Below, one piece after another: positions 13,565 to 33,100 of a DNA stretch of 64,000 nt. The first letter of the stretch is position 1. Each line of letters opens with the position of its first letter. The translations under genes were made by a program, and so were the position numbers. Below the pieces are notes generated by a model, which was not told the DNA's origin, made no database searches, and saw only the letters and a program-made list of their open reading frames with translations. Origin of the DNA: Gadus chalcogrammus (Eukaryota; Chordata; Actinopteri; Gadiformes; Gadidae); contig NC_079412.1 of NCBI RefSeq assembly GCF_026213295.1, positions 17,996,234 through 18,060,233 on the forward strand. Reading direction: 5' to 3'.

Positions 13565-13589
13565 TTGACCCTCACCCATCCGCGTCACC

Positions 13590-13595
13590 AATAAA
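13590..13595 (+). terminator. prim1: prim1 polyadenylation signal
   Basis: A canonical AATAAA lies 26 bp after the prim1 stop codon, implying a very short 3' UTR. Confidence 0.6.
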
Positions 13596-13599
13596 ATTC

Positions 13600-15060
13600 C
13601 ATGCATCTTGTTGTATAGATCATATTTGTTATAAATTGTTTTGTTGCTTTTTTCTACCACATAAATACTGAATACACGTCCTGTATCATTGTTGTTCTTG
13701 TTTTACTTGTGGATGGTTTTACGGACATGTGTTTATACACAGCATTCTAACATTGCATTTTTTTTAAATGTGGTACTGGAACACTTAAATGAAATCCTAC
13801 ATACAGTAAACCAAAAAAATATCATTGTATTGACAAGATCTCTTAGTTGAAACCTTGTTTAAACAGCTCTTTATCATGCGGTATTGGACGACTACAACAA
13901 CTCAACCTAGTATCCTCAAAGCATGTTAATGTTCTGTCTTGGAAATATTAATCGTAGCTATAATATCAAATGATATATAAATTACAGTAACCTTGTTTTT
14001 GTAATTACTAGTCAATTGATAAGTCATGTGTATGCATTCTCCCTGAACCTAGAGATACCTCCCTTCCTCTAATTGAAAGGTATTCAGGTGGTTTGCATTA
14101 GCATTGCCACTGTAGCCACAAAGTCTAATACTGGGGCATGCCAATCTACTGACTTATTTTGTTAAGATTCTTTTAACTGTCTTGCTGACATGACTGTCCA
14201 CTTCCCCCATAGTGTATTACAAATTAACTTTTAATCTCGCCTGCCACGGCTGAATTCAGCCATCACCAATCCTAAACTCTTCACGATGGTCACTCTCCCC
14301 CTCACCTTTGTTTTGTTACTGCCCACGATGTTTTGTTACTGCCCACAATGAATCATGCACATCCATTGTCTCATTGAATAAATGCTTGGTCAATTGCTGC
14401 CTGTATTTTCCCTTGATCATGCTGTAAAATCCAATTATTTAGCTGTCAAGTGTCCTAAAATAAGTTTTAAGTACACAACTCTAACTACTATCATCCAACC
14501 ATCCAACAAACATCTGGTGCATTATGAACTCATTCTGAAATAATTAAGCTATCGCTCTTTGCAACATTCAAAATAAAACATTTATATTTTCCATCAGGAA
14601 GCTGGGGGCCTGTATGGATGTAGTTGGATTTTATTTCGTTTCAAGATTATGTTTATTTGTATTTTAGTTATCAAACAACTTTATTATACATTTCTCTAAT
14701 ATCCTTGTCATGTGTATTTGTTGGATTCAGTATGTGTAGCTGAGTCGTATTAACTTAAAATTATTTAAAAAAAATAGGTTAACCAAAAAAAGTCACATTA
14801 CAAGACAGGACATTACCGCCCTTGAAGGGTATCGCTTGGCGATGATAGATTTAAGTAGAATACCGAATAAATTGAAAATAACTGGAAGTAATCACAAAAA
14901 AATATTTCGAAATGTAATGAAATTGAATTGAAATCAAAGTTAATTCAAGGTTATCTTCTAAACATAATCACAACAAATGGCATACCTTTAATACAAGCTT
15001 TCAATGTGCACAAGAATTTCACCCGGAATAAGATTGAACTGCTAAACCGGATATTACGGC
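13600..15060. other. prim1-naca spacer, nothing recognised
   Basis: AT-rich intergenic DNA with no coding exons, long repeats or structured RNA signals that I can identify. Confidence 0.5.
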
Positions 15061-15079
15061 GAGCGAGGGGTCAACAGTT

Positions 15080-15116
15080 CTCTCTCACAGCCATCTTGGA
15101 TATACCATCTGAGTCG
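15080..15116 (+). promoter_or_regulatory. naca: Probable naca non-coding exon 1 with TOP-like start and YY1-like motif
   Basis: A pyrimidine tract (TTCTCTCTC, 15,078-15,086) is followed by GCCATCTTGG, a YY1-type motif. The stretch ends at a strong donor GTAAGT at 15,117. This is the layout of a 5' terminal oligopyrimidine mRNA start, typical of genes for translation-associated factors. The exact cap site is not known; C15080 is a candidate. Confidence 0.55.
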
Positions 15117-15670
15117 GTAAGTGTCTCTGACAACAATCTAATCTAATCTGGTTGTTTAATACATGTTTATGTTTTTCTGATATACGTAACATCTCTCTAA
15201 TAAATAAAGGCTACCTTCCCATGTAGTTATTTTTGTTTTCCAAGTCACCCATAGTCGGATAGGCTTGTTGTATCGCCGACCATTGGCCCAAAATGGGGGA
15301 ACATGACTTGAGTTTCCTAGGCATGGAGCCTTGTTCATGACAAACGTTAAGCTTGACCACTACTTACGTTTAATACACGACTGTAGTGTTTAGAAGTCAG
15401 TATGTATAATTATGTATTCTCGCTTTAAAATCAGAGGGTAAAAGAGGATCTCAATGCAAGCGAATCTCGCCTCTAGATAACATCTCCGGAGAAGCTAGCG
15501 TTCGGTAGGGAACTACAATGAGCTGAAGCATGTGCATTAACTTACATTTTTGGCCTGGCCAACCTTTTACGCAAAACTAAATATCAATCCTACTAGTGAA
15601 TTGTTCTGCCTATTTTCAAGCAAGTGACATCGTGTATTTCATTGAGTGTAACTCTGCCCTATCAGCTACC

Positions 15671-22164
<6,494 letters not shown>

Positions 22165-22251
22165 TCGGAACGCTCGGGGCAAAGTGGTCAATAAAGGTTG
22201 CTGATTTACTCTACACTTGTTTGTACAATTTATACCCAAGATGGAAATAAA

Positions 22252-22690
22252 GTTGTGGCTTGATAAAATGAAACTGCTGTCTGTGGTCTTGATAAAAAAA
22301 AAAAACAGGGAACATTTGAAATGCTTGTGATTAAGAAGGATCTTAATAATTTTGCTGATATTACATTATTTACACAATAAATGAATTGAATAACTAACTA
22401 ATGGCATACAGAGGGATATTTGGGATGAGATCCAATTTCTAAATAACATATGAATACAGTATTTGAAACCAGATATAAAATGTAGTTATTTGTATTAAGA
22501 TTAGACAGTAATCTCAAAGCTGATATTGAGTCTGGTAGTTCACTAGGATATACATACAGGCAAATCAATTTACTTGGATATAAATATACCGGTTTCACGC
22601 CTGAAGTGGTAACTACGCTTAAAAGGCGGCTTGGAAATAAAGCCATGTGCTTCCTACATTTGACCAGCAGCTGTCGGTGAAGGCTCTAGT
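22252..22690. other. naca-ptges3 spacer, nothing recognised
   Basis: About 440 bp between the naca poly(A) signal and the ptges3 promoter. There is an A-run near 22,293-22,305 and no other recognised signal. Confidence 0.5.
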
Positions 22691-22716
22691 CGAGAGTCGT
22701 ACTTGAGGATAGGTTA

Positions 22717-22742
22717 TTCTAGAAACCTCTGGTACCCGGAAG
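22717..22742 (+). promoter_or_regulatory. ptges3: ptges3 promoter: HSF-type element and ETS site
   Basis: TTCTAGAA (22,717-22,724) is a head-to-head heat shock element core. CCCGGAAGC (about 22,735-22,743) is a strong ETS motif. Both lie about 160-190 bp upstream of the end of exon 1. A heat-shock element fits a gene for an Hsp90 co-chaperone, but an 8-bp core alone is weak evidence. Confidence 0.4.
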
Positions 22743-22902
22743 CTGCGTCAGTATCGTCATTCTCGTCAGGCGATAGGCTACAGATTTCGGAGTCCAGTCA
22801 TTGGAGCCGTTGCCGTGTGAACACATTGTTAATTTTGCTTTTATAGCATTGCTGTCAAAATAATACCAGCTACTCCGTGAAGACTATCGACGCTAGGACA
22901 AC

Positions 22903-25900
22903 ATGTAAGTTTTGCACATGTAACCAGTATATGCCCACAGACTGGCCGTTTGCGGCGGCCATGTAGTAGAAGTAGGATCCAGCTAACATCCATTCAACAA
23001 CATGCTCTGTCGAAGGCGGGATGTTTGGCCTTACTCCGAGTTGTAACAAGCGCTAGACTCGGGTTTTGGCTTTAGCCGTCGCTACAGTGCACACAAGGGC
23101 TTCATCACTAACTTTTATAGAAATAATGTTTGGCTTTATGTGCTATTCGAGATGTCTTGTCCAAATGGCACGAGTCATGTGCACCGCATGGCTTAAACGC
23201 TAGCTAAGTGGCGCTAACGTAGTGCTGCTAGCGTCGTTAGCCTTGGATAGCTTTGGGTTAAGCTTCTTTCATTCGAAATTATATTGCAATATTTTAAGAT
23301 TCCTTTTTTTTTTTAAATGCTCACTGCTATTTGTGTGCTCAAATAATTTGCGTTTGCAGATAATACGATCAAGTGGATTCATTGGCTTACACGGTCCACG
23401 ATGTAATGATTCAGTATAAATTAGATTAGTTGGTCAGTATTAGTCTACGTTTCGCTGTACTGCTTTACTGTTCATTCCTTAGATTTGAACGTCATGTAAT
23501 TGCTCTTTTTGGTGGTCATTATTTGACAAGTGTGTTTCGTGACTAGATCTTAAGCTATTCTATGTGCACTAGGCCTGTGTGCGGTCTGTGATCATGCCAC
23601 AAGGCTGAACAATTGGCACAATGATGTGAGGTCTTACAATTCATTTTATCTCATGAAATATTAGAAAATATTAACTAATTTGTAAGGGTAATTAATTTGG
23701 TTATATTTTGACTCTTTTACATCGAGTCATGACATTCGATCACTCTGGTAACTAGATGCTCAATGGCAACCTGATACATATGCCTTTTGATGCTAATCAG
23801 TTATATGGAGACTAGCCCTAATACATGTTGCAGTTGGGTTTACAAGTATCATTCATCTTTTAGTTACTTCTAAATTTGACCTTTTCCTATATGCTGATTA
23901 TTCCAGTATTATTCCCTCATCAAAGCTTGTAACTGGTATAAATGTATAGATATTATGTATACAGCATTGTATATCCAAGTTACCTCTTTTGAAGGCTGAT
24001 TTGAGTGATTCTCTTTTTAAAGGATTCCAGCATCTGCAAAGTGGTACGACAGACGGGATGCTGTTTACATAGAGTTCTGCGTGGCAGACAGCAAGGATGT
24101 CAAGGTCAACTTTGATAAAACAAAGTTTGGATTTACGTGAGTTCTAATACAATGAAAAATTGAGCTTTCTACATTTTATTTGTTTGAACGGACATAATGT
24201 ATGCCTTTTTTCTTTTCTTATTTTCAGTTGTATCGGAGGAACTGACAATGTCAAACATGAAAATGAAGTTGACCTCTTCGAAGCCATTGATCAAAGTGTA
24301 AGTTATTACGTTCGGTTCACTCTAAGACTAAGGGAATGAATACTGTCCAATAATTATTTTTTCTGCCTAACAAACCATTAAACCCAGTCCATTACACTTC
24401 CTATTCATATTCAACACATACAGAAACCTATCCCTATCCAATTTCCGAACATGTATAAAAAAAATCTGCCATTCATAATTGTGGTTGACTCTTCTGTGAT
24501 GATTGACACAGTGACTTTCGTTCTTCTGAGTTTACTGAAGCCAACCTCTGTTCTGAGAAGAGCAACATATAAAGTTTTTTTTTTTTTCTTTGCAAGAAAT
24601 GAGCTGGTGGGCTCGGGCTGTTGCTGTCATTTTGTAAAAGTAGATCATTGTACATTTCAAATATAATTATATATTTCTTCTGCCTGTAACAGGAATCCAA
24701 ACAGAAACGCACAGACCGCTCAGTGTTGTGCTGTTTACGGAAAGCGGAGCCAGGGAAGGCATGGCCCAGGCTAACAAAAGAGAAAGCTAAGGTCAGCACT
24801 ACATCATTCGTACTTGATTTCCCCTCCCAATTCTACTGGTAACATGCTAAAATAAACCTCAATGTTTTTTTCAACAGCTCACTTGGCTCAGCGTTGATTT
24901 CAACAACTGGAAAGACTGGGAGGATGACTCCGATGAGGAGATGGGCAACTTTGACCAATTCTCAGATGTAAGCTAAGAAATCTCATTTCAAAGATATCAT
25001 GTAGTACAAGTATATGATATCCAATGAAAGCGTACTTCCTTAAGGTTCTAGGGGACAGTCTTTTGGAACTAGGAAACCCAGATAGGGAGATGTCTACAAA
25101 TTGCAGACAAAACTTTTTGCCTTAACATTATTGCAGGAAAGAAAATGGGTATGCTTGCATGCTATTCGTTATGTTATGCCATTGTATGATGCCGTGTAAT
25201 TAAATAAGTCTGCAGCAGAGCCCTAATGGATTCAGTAATGATTCTAAAACCTTGGCTGCTGGAGGGGGCCACGGCAATGTTTCCCCATTGGCCAGTCATT
25301 CATTAATATTTTGGTTTTCTTTGCGGCTGTTAACATCTTGTGCACCAGCTTTTCTTAAACAATTCTTTTTCTGCCAAAAAAAACCATTAAACCCAGTCAA
25401 TTACACTTTCTATTCATATTCAACGCATGCAGAATCCTAGCCATGTCCTTCAAATTTCTGAATATATATATATATATAAAATTGTTGACTCTTCTGTGAT
25501 GATTGACACAGTGACTTTCGTTCTTCTGAGTTTACTGAAGCCAACCTCTGTTCTGAGAAGAGCAACAAATGAATGTCATTTTTTTTGTTTAAAAAGCATG
25601 AAATTAGTTGGTTGGCTACTTTTCAAATAAAACCTTTTTTTTCAAAAAACAACTGTTAAACTAACTACACAACTGCTCAAGTCGTCTACATTATCCAGAA
25701 CCGTCGATTTGTTACTTTATTTTCTTTCTTTCAGATGATGAACAACATGGGAGGTGAGGATGACCTACCTGATCTAGATGGAGCAGCAGAAGATGTAAGA
25801 TGTTTTCCTCTTTTATATGGACCTTATCTGTTAAAGTATAGACTGTAAAAGATTGGATAGTGGACAGTGGATATAAGCTATCGTTTTAAATAGTATGGTA

Positions 25901-26106
25901 CACAAGCTGCCTTAACATTGTTTAACGCCTCACTTTTGTTCTATAACAGGAGGACTCTGCGGATAGTGATGATGAAAGTGAGTTCCATTTCTATTAAACC
26001 AGTGCAGAATCCCTTGGATTCACATGGATGGTTATTTTTTATATCGAACTGTTCTAATGTGCTAATTACTTTATTTCTTCTTCTAGAAATGCCAGACTTG
26101 GAATAG
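22903..26106 (+). CDS. ptges3: Prostaglandin E synthase 3 / Hsp90 co-chaperone p23
   Basis: p23 binds the ATP-bound Hsp90 dimer and stabilises client complexes; it is also reported as cytosolic PGE synthase. Exons: 22903-22904 (AT of the start codon), 24023-24136, 24228-24297, 24693-24791, 24878-24967, 25735-25794, 25950-25977 and 26087-26106. They total 483 nt, 160 aa, the same as human. The CS domain covers residues 1-110, starting MIPASAKWYDRRDAVYIEFC, with LSVDFNNWKDWEDDSDEEM at its end. The acidic tail ends DSDDEKMPDLE. The start codon is split by intron 1: donor GTAAGT follows ACAACAT, and exon 2 begins G. Introns 3 and 5 each host a snoRNA. AATAAA at 27,181-27,186 gives a 3' UTR of about 1.1 kb. 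Confidence 0.95.
24484..24566 (+). ncRNA. SNORD59: C/D-box snoRNA, SNORD59-like, copy 3 (ptges3 intron 3)
   Basis: C box GTGATGA (24,496-24,502), D' CTGA (24,526-24,529) and D CTGA (24,553-24,556). The terminal stem is extended by GTTG/CAAC outside CTCTTC/GAAGAG. The 18S guide is identical to the other copies. It ends 126 nt before the acceptor. Confidence 0.9.
25484..25566 (+). ncRNA. SNORD59: C/D-box snoRNA, SNORD59-like, copy 4 (ptges3 intron 5)
   Basis: C box GTGATGA (25,496-25,502), D' CTGA (25,526-25,529) and D CTGA (25,553-25,556), with the same extended stem as copy 3. The snoRNA body is identical to copy 3 over its visible length. It ends 168 nt before the acceptor. Confidence 0.9.
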
Positions 26107-27180
26107 AAGACTTGAAACCCTGAATGGAGAGGCAAGGAGAGAAAGCAGGGGGATTCATTAAACTGTATATCTTGAAATATGAAGGCAGTGACAAAGCTGT
26201 ACACATGAGTTGGTAGCCATATTTAAATCCATAGCCTCAACTCCAATACATTACCATCAGTCCACTGAAGGTTGTTATGCATTGTATTGTACAGAGCAGA
26301 TATCTCCACTTCCATTTATAGTACTGCGTTTTTGGGGTATCCTGTTTTGCCGTTAATTACAGCTAAGCACATGTTTTCGTAAAAAAAAAAAAAGACCATA
26401 GTTGTCCTCAACTGAGCAATACATGTCAGGATATTTACAAATTGGTTTGTGATGTGGAAAAAGGCTTACTAACAATACAAGGTTTTGAGTTTCAGTCTAG
26501 TAAATCTTCTCAAATTACTTTGGAAGGCACAACCCCAGACCTTAGTTGGAATAAATGTAATTTCTGATTCGGTTATTTAAAGTTCTTCATGTGGCATGTA
26601 TTCAATATCAAGGGACCTATCAAGTGTCTGTAGCTTAGTGCTCCAGCCTACATATTTTCTCCCGTGTCTTATCTGCTTGTGGTCTTTTGTAAAATTGGAA
26701 CATTCTGTCTGTAACTCCACTTAAACAAACGAAAAACTGCATATTCTTAATCATAACGTAACAGTTACTGGAATATACTTTTAATCATCCCGTACATTTT
26801 GTTATCTTTAGCAGCAGACTCCACCTCCGCCTAACATTCTCACTTAAGTCTTCATAAGAAAGTTAACATGCTGTTTTCAGACCGAGGCAGGCATGGAAGA
26901 CATCCAGTTTTCTTCTACCCTCAAGTTTATTTTCCAAGTTAAACTAGAATAGATCCTCCCTTGGTGGTCATGTTTGTGTTGAAATGAAATGGCTCTGTGT
27001 AATGACCAAATTATATTTGCACTGTCAAAATGATGGGGGAGACAATTGAGCATGCCGGTAGTTGTGTATTTCAACTGGTGGTTGGGTATTTCAACCTAGT
27101 TATCACAGGCTGGTTAATCACCAACTTCGGTTATTGTTAAATTACAGTGGAACCGTTTTTTTATTTGTCTACATCTTTCT

Positions 27181-27186
27181 AATAAA
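27181..27186 (+). terminator. ptges3: ptges3 polyadenylation signal
   Basis: AATAAA in AT-rich sequence about 1,075 bp after the stop codon; the first canonical hexamer I noticed downstream. Confidence 0.5.
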
Positions 27187-27199
27187 CTGTCTAAATCAT

Positions 27200-28380
27200 T
27201 ATGTTAAAGGTGTGCTCTTATATTTTCTTTCAGTGTGGCATATTCAATTTCCAGTCAACTTTAAAAAAAATAAATAATACCCTGATGGTGTCATCACCTA
27301 TTAAATACTTTGGGGAAAGTAAATAATCGTATTTTATCGTTTATTTAGTAAACCAAATGACTGGAGGATCATCCCTCCGAACTGCTTGATGTGCGTATTA
27401 GCATACTTCATACTTAGGCCTGATCATCCGCTGTCATTTGTGTCTTCAAGTTCCTGTTTATCTATAGGGGCGTATCAAAGTAAAAGCCTGGCTCGAATCT
27501 AACCACTACTGTGCGAAAAAGGCTGTCAATGTTTTATTTGTACATTGTTTTAATTGGTTGGTTGTATTTGTACTTTTAAGTAATCCTTATATTTTGCATT
27601 TTGGGGACTATTCCAAACTGATTAAATGAATAGTAGCTATCAAAATAATATATAAAGGGCGATCATAGGTTAAATGATACAGGTGATAATAACCTTATCT
27701 TCCATGGATACTCGTTATTTATTCACAAAGGCTAAACATCAGGCTAGCGTTTTTTTTTAAATATATATATTTTCTAAGAAACGATCTAAGAGGTGAAAAG
27801 CCCTGGGACGTTATGGAATAAATGCAACATATCTCCTTATGTTGCATTTTTATATTTATTAATATATATTTTACAGTAAAATATTAAGAGCGCAAACGTT
27901 AACTAAACCACAGTACATGTTCTCTTCCACCCCTACATTAATTTTTTATTGCTATTACTTATTTGTTTAATCCGCAAAAAACGATATCAAATTGGTATAT
28001 TTTCAAATCCTTACTCATCTCAAGGAAGTTTGTAAAAAGCGAATTAATGTATCAGCCAAGCAGTCAGGCATCAGACTTCTGAAGTTGGGGATATGTCCTC
28101 TTGTTAATGTCCCTGTAGTGTTGGGGAATAATGTGCATTTAACTAAATGTACACATTTAGTTAAATCCTTGCTGTAAGTCCTTGCTTCCTTCCTTACTAT
28201 CCTTAAAATCTCATGACTTTGGGTTAAACGTATTTACTGGGTCACATTAACTTGAAACATGAATTAAAATGATACGATCGCATTTATTAATATGATTTTA
28301 ATGTAATTATTTAGTCAGTGTTGTGAGGCAAATGCCTCTGACCGGATGTATATTTCGTTATTGCTGAGACTTTCCCACTG
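27200..28380. other. ptges3-baz2a spacer; no ATP5F1B exons seen
   Basis: AT-rich DNA without coding exons. In mammals ATP5F1B lies in this interval. I looked for ATP synthase beta landmarks, such as the Walker A GGAGVGKT, in the open frames and found none. Confidence 0.6.
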
Positions 28381-28389
28381 GCTTGTGTT

Positions 28390-28554
28390 CTGTGATCATG
28401 GCTGCAGCCGACCACACCAGCCATGTTTGCTAATTTAAAACCCAAAGGTTAGATAATAGTTGTTTATTATTTATCGTTGTGCCATCTTCCCACATTCATC
28501 CTGCAGTGTGAAGCCGCGAGGCATCAGAGCCTGTACACATCCGAGGAAGTAAAG
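28390..28554 (+). other. baz2a: Candidate baz2a 5' UTR exons
   Basis: Two splice-compatible segments precede the coding start. One ends CCCAAAG before GTTAGA at 28,448. The other runs 28,507-28,554, between CTGCAG and GTTAGG. The first contains a short upstream ATG frame that would stop just after the join. They are placed here only by position and splice-like borders. Confidence 0.35.
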
Positions 28555-28559
28555 GTTAG

Positions 28560-30155
28560 GACTGCTTTATTGAAATACGAGTGAAACTTTTGAGTGTAGC
28601 AATAGTGGGAGGTGGAGGTTGAATTTCTCTATGCGTTGCAGCGTAAACAATGCAACTTCATCTGGCTGCTAGCTGGCGAACAAAAGGATCATACGGATGG
28701 AAACCAGTGGGGATGAGTGCATAACACTCACCAACAACGGGTTTGTTTTCGGCTATACATGTTCTCTCCTGCGCGATCTATCAATGGGTATGAGCGTGGT
28801 GCTTATAGTATCTGCTACTTAGCTAACTTCCCGGATAGCAGAAGCGCTGTGCTCCGGGATCTCGATGCCAATCAGTTTGCTAGCTGTATGCTAACTAAGT
28901 GTAACTGTGTTAATTGTCGCCTAATAACCTTGGAGCCCAAACCTAAAATTGGTGGACCCAGTTGTTTGAGGAAGAAATGTCTACTACAATCGACCTTTCA
29001 ACAAGCTAGATGTAGGAACACATTTGGACTCCTATCGTGGCTTACCAGCACGGCTAGAAATGAATTGGTCGTGGGAGAGCTAACGTTAAGCTACAGGGCT
29101 AACTATCGCGGCGCTACGATGTGCCTGCGCCACTTATGAGGCCTTATTGAATGATGAAAAACGATTATACGTGCACGCCAAGGGACACGTTCTTAATGTA
29201 GAGGCACATTGTGACTAGCAAATGGATAAATAGACTTTACGTAGCACGTTTGTATTCCTCCATCGCCCGTTCATGTTCCTATGAGTGATTTAGTAACATC
29301 CATGTCAAGTTAGGAGGCTTTGGGTATTTGTATAGCCCGTCCATTTATCATGAAAGATGGAAGCGAGCGACTGTTCTTGTTTGCTGCGCCTCGTCAGAAA
29401 TGGTCACCAACCTGTACCACACCAGCCGCATTAGAGATTAATGTTTGCCGGAGTTTTTCTCCGAAAAGTGTGACCCATGAAATGCGGTGTCCCATGTGTT
29501 CCGAGAACAAAACGGCCACAATATAACCAAAGGCACATTAGATCAGGTCTACCGTCGTTAAGTCTACCCTTGGTCTACCCAAAAAGGCATATAAGCCCCG
29601 GATTAATACACGGTTTATTACAGAGCTCGCCACATCAGATTTAGTTCTGGGCAAAACCTTTTGAACTTTAGCTCTTTACATACAGGAAATCAAATATTAT
29701 GGGCTTTAATTATCATGTGGTATTCTTTGATCATTTCCTTTTGGAAGTGCTACAATATTTAAGTGGGTGTCTTACAACCGTTTTTTAAATGGCACTTGCC
29801 AAAATATGGCTACTCATTCCAAAGGTCACAATAAAATGTGTTCACCAATTGATAACTTTTGTGCAATGTCTGTCTGGCATATGTTCCAGCTCGTTTCACT
29901 CTGTTCACGGACAATGTCGTAGCTATACAAGCTGTTGCTGCTAAAGTATTGAATCATGGGATTTATGCTGTGCACAGCATTTTGTTGCATAGCCATGTGA
30001 CTCAGATATTACTCCCAGAAATTACTACTAACCACCACCATCTTTTAGCCCTGCTATATTGCATACAGTTATTGTCAGAGAAAACATAGGTGTAGGAAGC
30101 ATGTTGAATTCACAAGTTTTCTCTACTAACTAGTTTCCTCTTTGGTTGTTTGAAT
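28560..30155. other. Probable 5' UTR intron of baz2a, nothing recognised
   Basis: Contains a 140-codon open frame (28,717-29,139) without family resemblance or splice context. No repeats or RNA signals were recognised. Confidence 0.45.
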
Positions 30156-30159
30156 CTAG

Positions 30160-33100
30160 ATGGAGGCAAATAACCATTTCAACTATGGAACACAACCCGC
30201 AGCATCAACCAACTCAGGATTGAAACGATCCTCAGGGGACTCTCTCTATACTAACGGGTCCTCCATGAGCTTCCCCCAGCAGGGAAAGAGTGAGTATTCT
30301 CCAATTTCACATAACATTTTGCGTCAACCCCATGCAATTCAAATTGATATTGCAGAGAAACGCCAAGATTATGGGCTCCTGTGAAATAGGTTCAGAGATT
30401 TGAGACATTATAAAGACTTGAGATATTACTATAGACTTGAGATATTACTATAGACTTGTCAATTTTAATACAAAAAGACCACCGCATAAAATGAAACACG
30501 CATCGAACGAGGTAAAGAAATAAACACACGACACAAAAACGTTGACTCAAAAAAACTCATCTCATACGAAAACTCACGTTTTTGTATAAAATGAGTTATT
30601 CTCATGTTATTCTTGCGCTATTACATGCCACCAGCCCAGTGAGGAAAACTTGCTCATATACAGTAAGATAAGGACAAGCCTTGGTGTCTCAAGCAGGACT
30701 TATGCATACAATAGTCAACTTGTGTTGAAAGTCTGATGTGCTTGCTCTAGAGTCATCTCATCTCTAGAGCAGTCATATTCATGTACTGATATTTACCAGG
30801 TTATCCGTGTTTCCTATCATTATAGTCCACAACATATGTTTTCTATTTGACAGATATGAATGGCGAAATGAATGTGAATGGCGTGACTACTGTACTCGGG
30901 TCCAGTGTGCCTGGCTCCCATCCACCAACAACACCGTACCCCCACATGAGCAACCACCAGAGCAGCGTGGGCTACGACTACCTATGGGGTGGCCAGGCTC
31001 AATACAGCTCAGCCATGGGTCCATCCCCTGGCCATGGGATGCACCAGAAGCAGCCACCCTCCGGCATAATGCAGCCTCAGTCACAGCACCACTACCAGGG
31101 ACATGGACAGTACCAGCTCAATGGGGGCATGGGAAGCTCCCACCAGCCCCCAGTGGCAGGCTCACCGAACATGTCCTCACCTGGCGGTCAGTACTGGAAT
31201 AGGGGTAACCCAGGCCCACAGCAGATGGGCTTCAACTCCCCCAGTGTGTATGGGAGCTACCAGAGCCATGTGCACCCTGGGCTTTCCTCGTCACTGCATC
31301 ACCAGCAGCAGCAGCAGTCTTTACAGTCACCCGCGCATCAGCCATCACAACAACATCTCCACTCTCAGCATCACCCACAGCATCACCACCAGCAGCAGCA
31401 GTCTCAGCATTACAGCATGATGCCCAACGGGATGCCCTATTACCAGCCCCATCACCCTGCCCTACCCGCTCCCCAGCCACAGCCGACCACACCGTCTCAG
31501 CCCCAAAGCCAGTCTCCAATGATTCCTCCAGCGCCACAGAACTTCACTCCACCCCGTGGCAGCCCGCAGCACCATAATATAGGCAGAGGGGGGACCAGTA
31601 GCCCCCTGCCGGTATCCTCTGTGTCTATGCTGTCACCCTCAAGCGCACAGGATGGTAGTTCACCCCAGGGTCCAAGCAGGGAGAGAAGCCCTCATCCAGC
31701 CAATGCAGGAAGGCCTGCTGTCATGCAAGGTAATACATGTATTTATTTTACTTTGGTTAACCTTGCATTTATTTATTCTTGGTTGAAACAAACTGCCTGA
31801 CTGATAATAGGTTGTCATTTGACTGACATCGCAAGACCAATTTTCAAAGGCGTATTAGTCTGTTTGTTAATCTAAATGTAGTCTGGACCTCTTGGTTCTT
31901 TTTCGATTTTCAAGGGGAACCGGTGAAGACCAATTTGCCTTTGGACACAAAGACCTATAACCAATCGGTGCAAAGGAAACCTGTGACACATTTTTTTCAA
32001 CGGTGTTCCCATAGGGTGCTCCTCTGTAAAGTCATCGTATCTAGCAGACCCCATATTAGACAAGCGAGGTATGTTTCTAGAAGACGGGGGGGCTTCCAAG
32101 CAAGTAATTGGTCAGCAGCATTCCTCTTTATAGAGCAATCATTCAGTCAATATTTCAGGCGATAATAACAGGTGAATTACAAAGTACCCTGCCCTTAATG
32201 ATAACCTCAACCATAGCCTAACTAAAAGGCAATTAAACTGGATACTTCTCATGTTTCAAAATGTCCCTAATGGATATGACATAGACATTTCTGTTTAAAA
32301 GTGGATCCTGCTAACTCTACTACAGTAATCAGCAGTTAAAGAAACATGGTCAGCTCAGGTATTGATGTAATGCACATCAATTGCATACAATTCTGCCTAA
32401 ACTGACTTTCTTTTTACTTACTCGTTGAGATTTTGGCCGTTGTCAATAAATTTTTATTTTTAAAAAAAAATTTCATCACATTTACTTATCTTGTTGATGC
32501 TATTGTGAAATGATTAAGTGGTTTATTATTCAGATTCTCTTGTCTGTTATTCTTCAGGTAATATGAGTGAAACCTATCAGGAGGCGGATGAAGGGTACAA
32601 ATTGATGGACGAGGCCAGAGGTGGCCAAAGGTTGCCTAGAAGTGATGGTTTCCAACCCAAACCGCCCTTACCTCACGAGTACAATCGGCATGCTGAGCAG
32701 TCTGCATCCCAGTGCCCGGACATTTTAAAGAGGGACCCAGCAGTGAATGCCTCCCCTCGCTCCATGTCGTCTCATCCCTCTGGATCCCCGGCGGCCGTTT
32801 CGACGTCTCCTTTGGGAAAAGCGTCAACACCTCCTCGGCTCTCTATGGTTCCTGTGGTCTCTTCCGTGTCAGCCCCGGGACCAACCACCGAGCCATCCCA
32901 CGCTGTGGTGTCGACTCCGCCTCGAGTCGCAACGCCCCCGAGTTTGGCATCTCTACACTCTGTAGCCGGGTCTCCTCAACTTTCTTCCCCTCCTCTAATG
33001 GTGCAGGGCCCAAGGCCTCCCTCTGGTTGTGGTTCCCTGATTGATTCGGCTGGATCTCCCCACAGGACATTGGGATCTCCTTCCCGCGTGCCTGCTCTAC

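Larger units (their letters stand above)
24360..25570. repeat. Local duplication between ptges3 introns 3 and 5
   Basis: About 24,360-24,570 and 25,370-25,570 are paralogous. Both contain ACCATTAAACCCAGTC, then TTCATATTCAAC, then the snoRNA with its stem. Sequence between the shared blocks has diverged by small indels and an AT microsatellite. The duplicated block carries a complete snoRNA. Confidence 0.85.

Noticed and set aside
28717..29139. 140-codon open frame between ptges3 and baz2a
   Set aside because: No family resemblance, no splice context, biased composition typical of chance. Treated as baz2a 5' intron.
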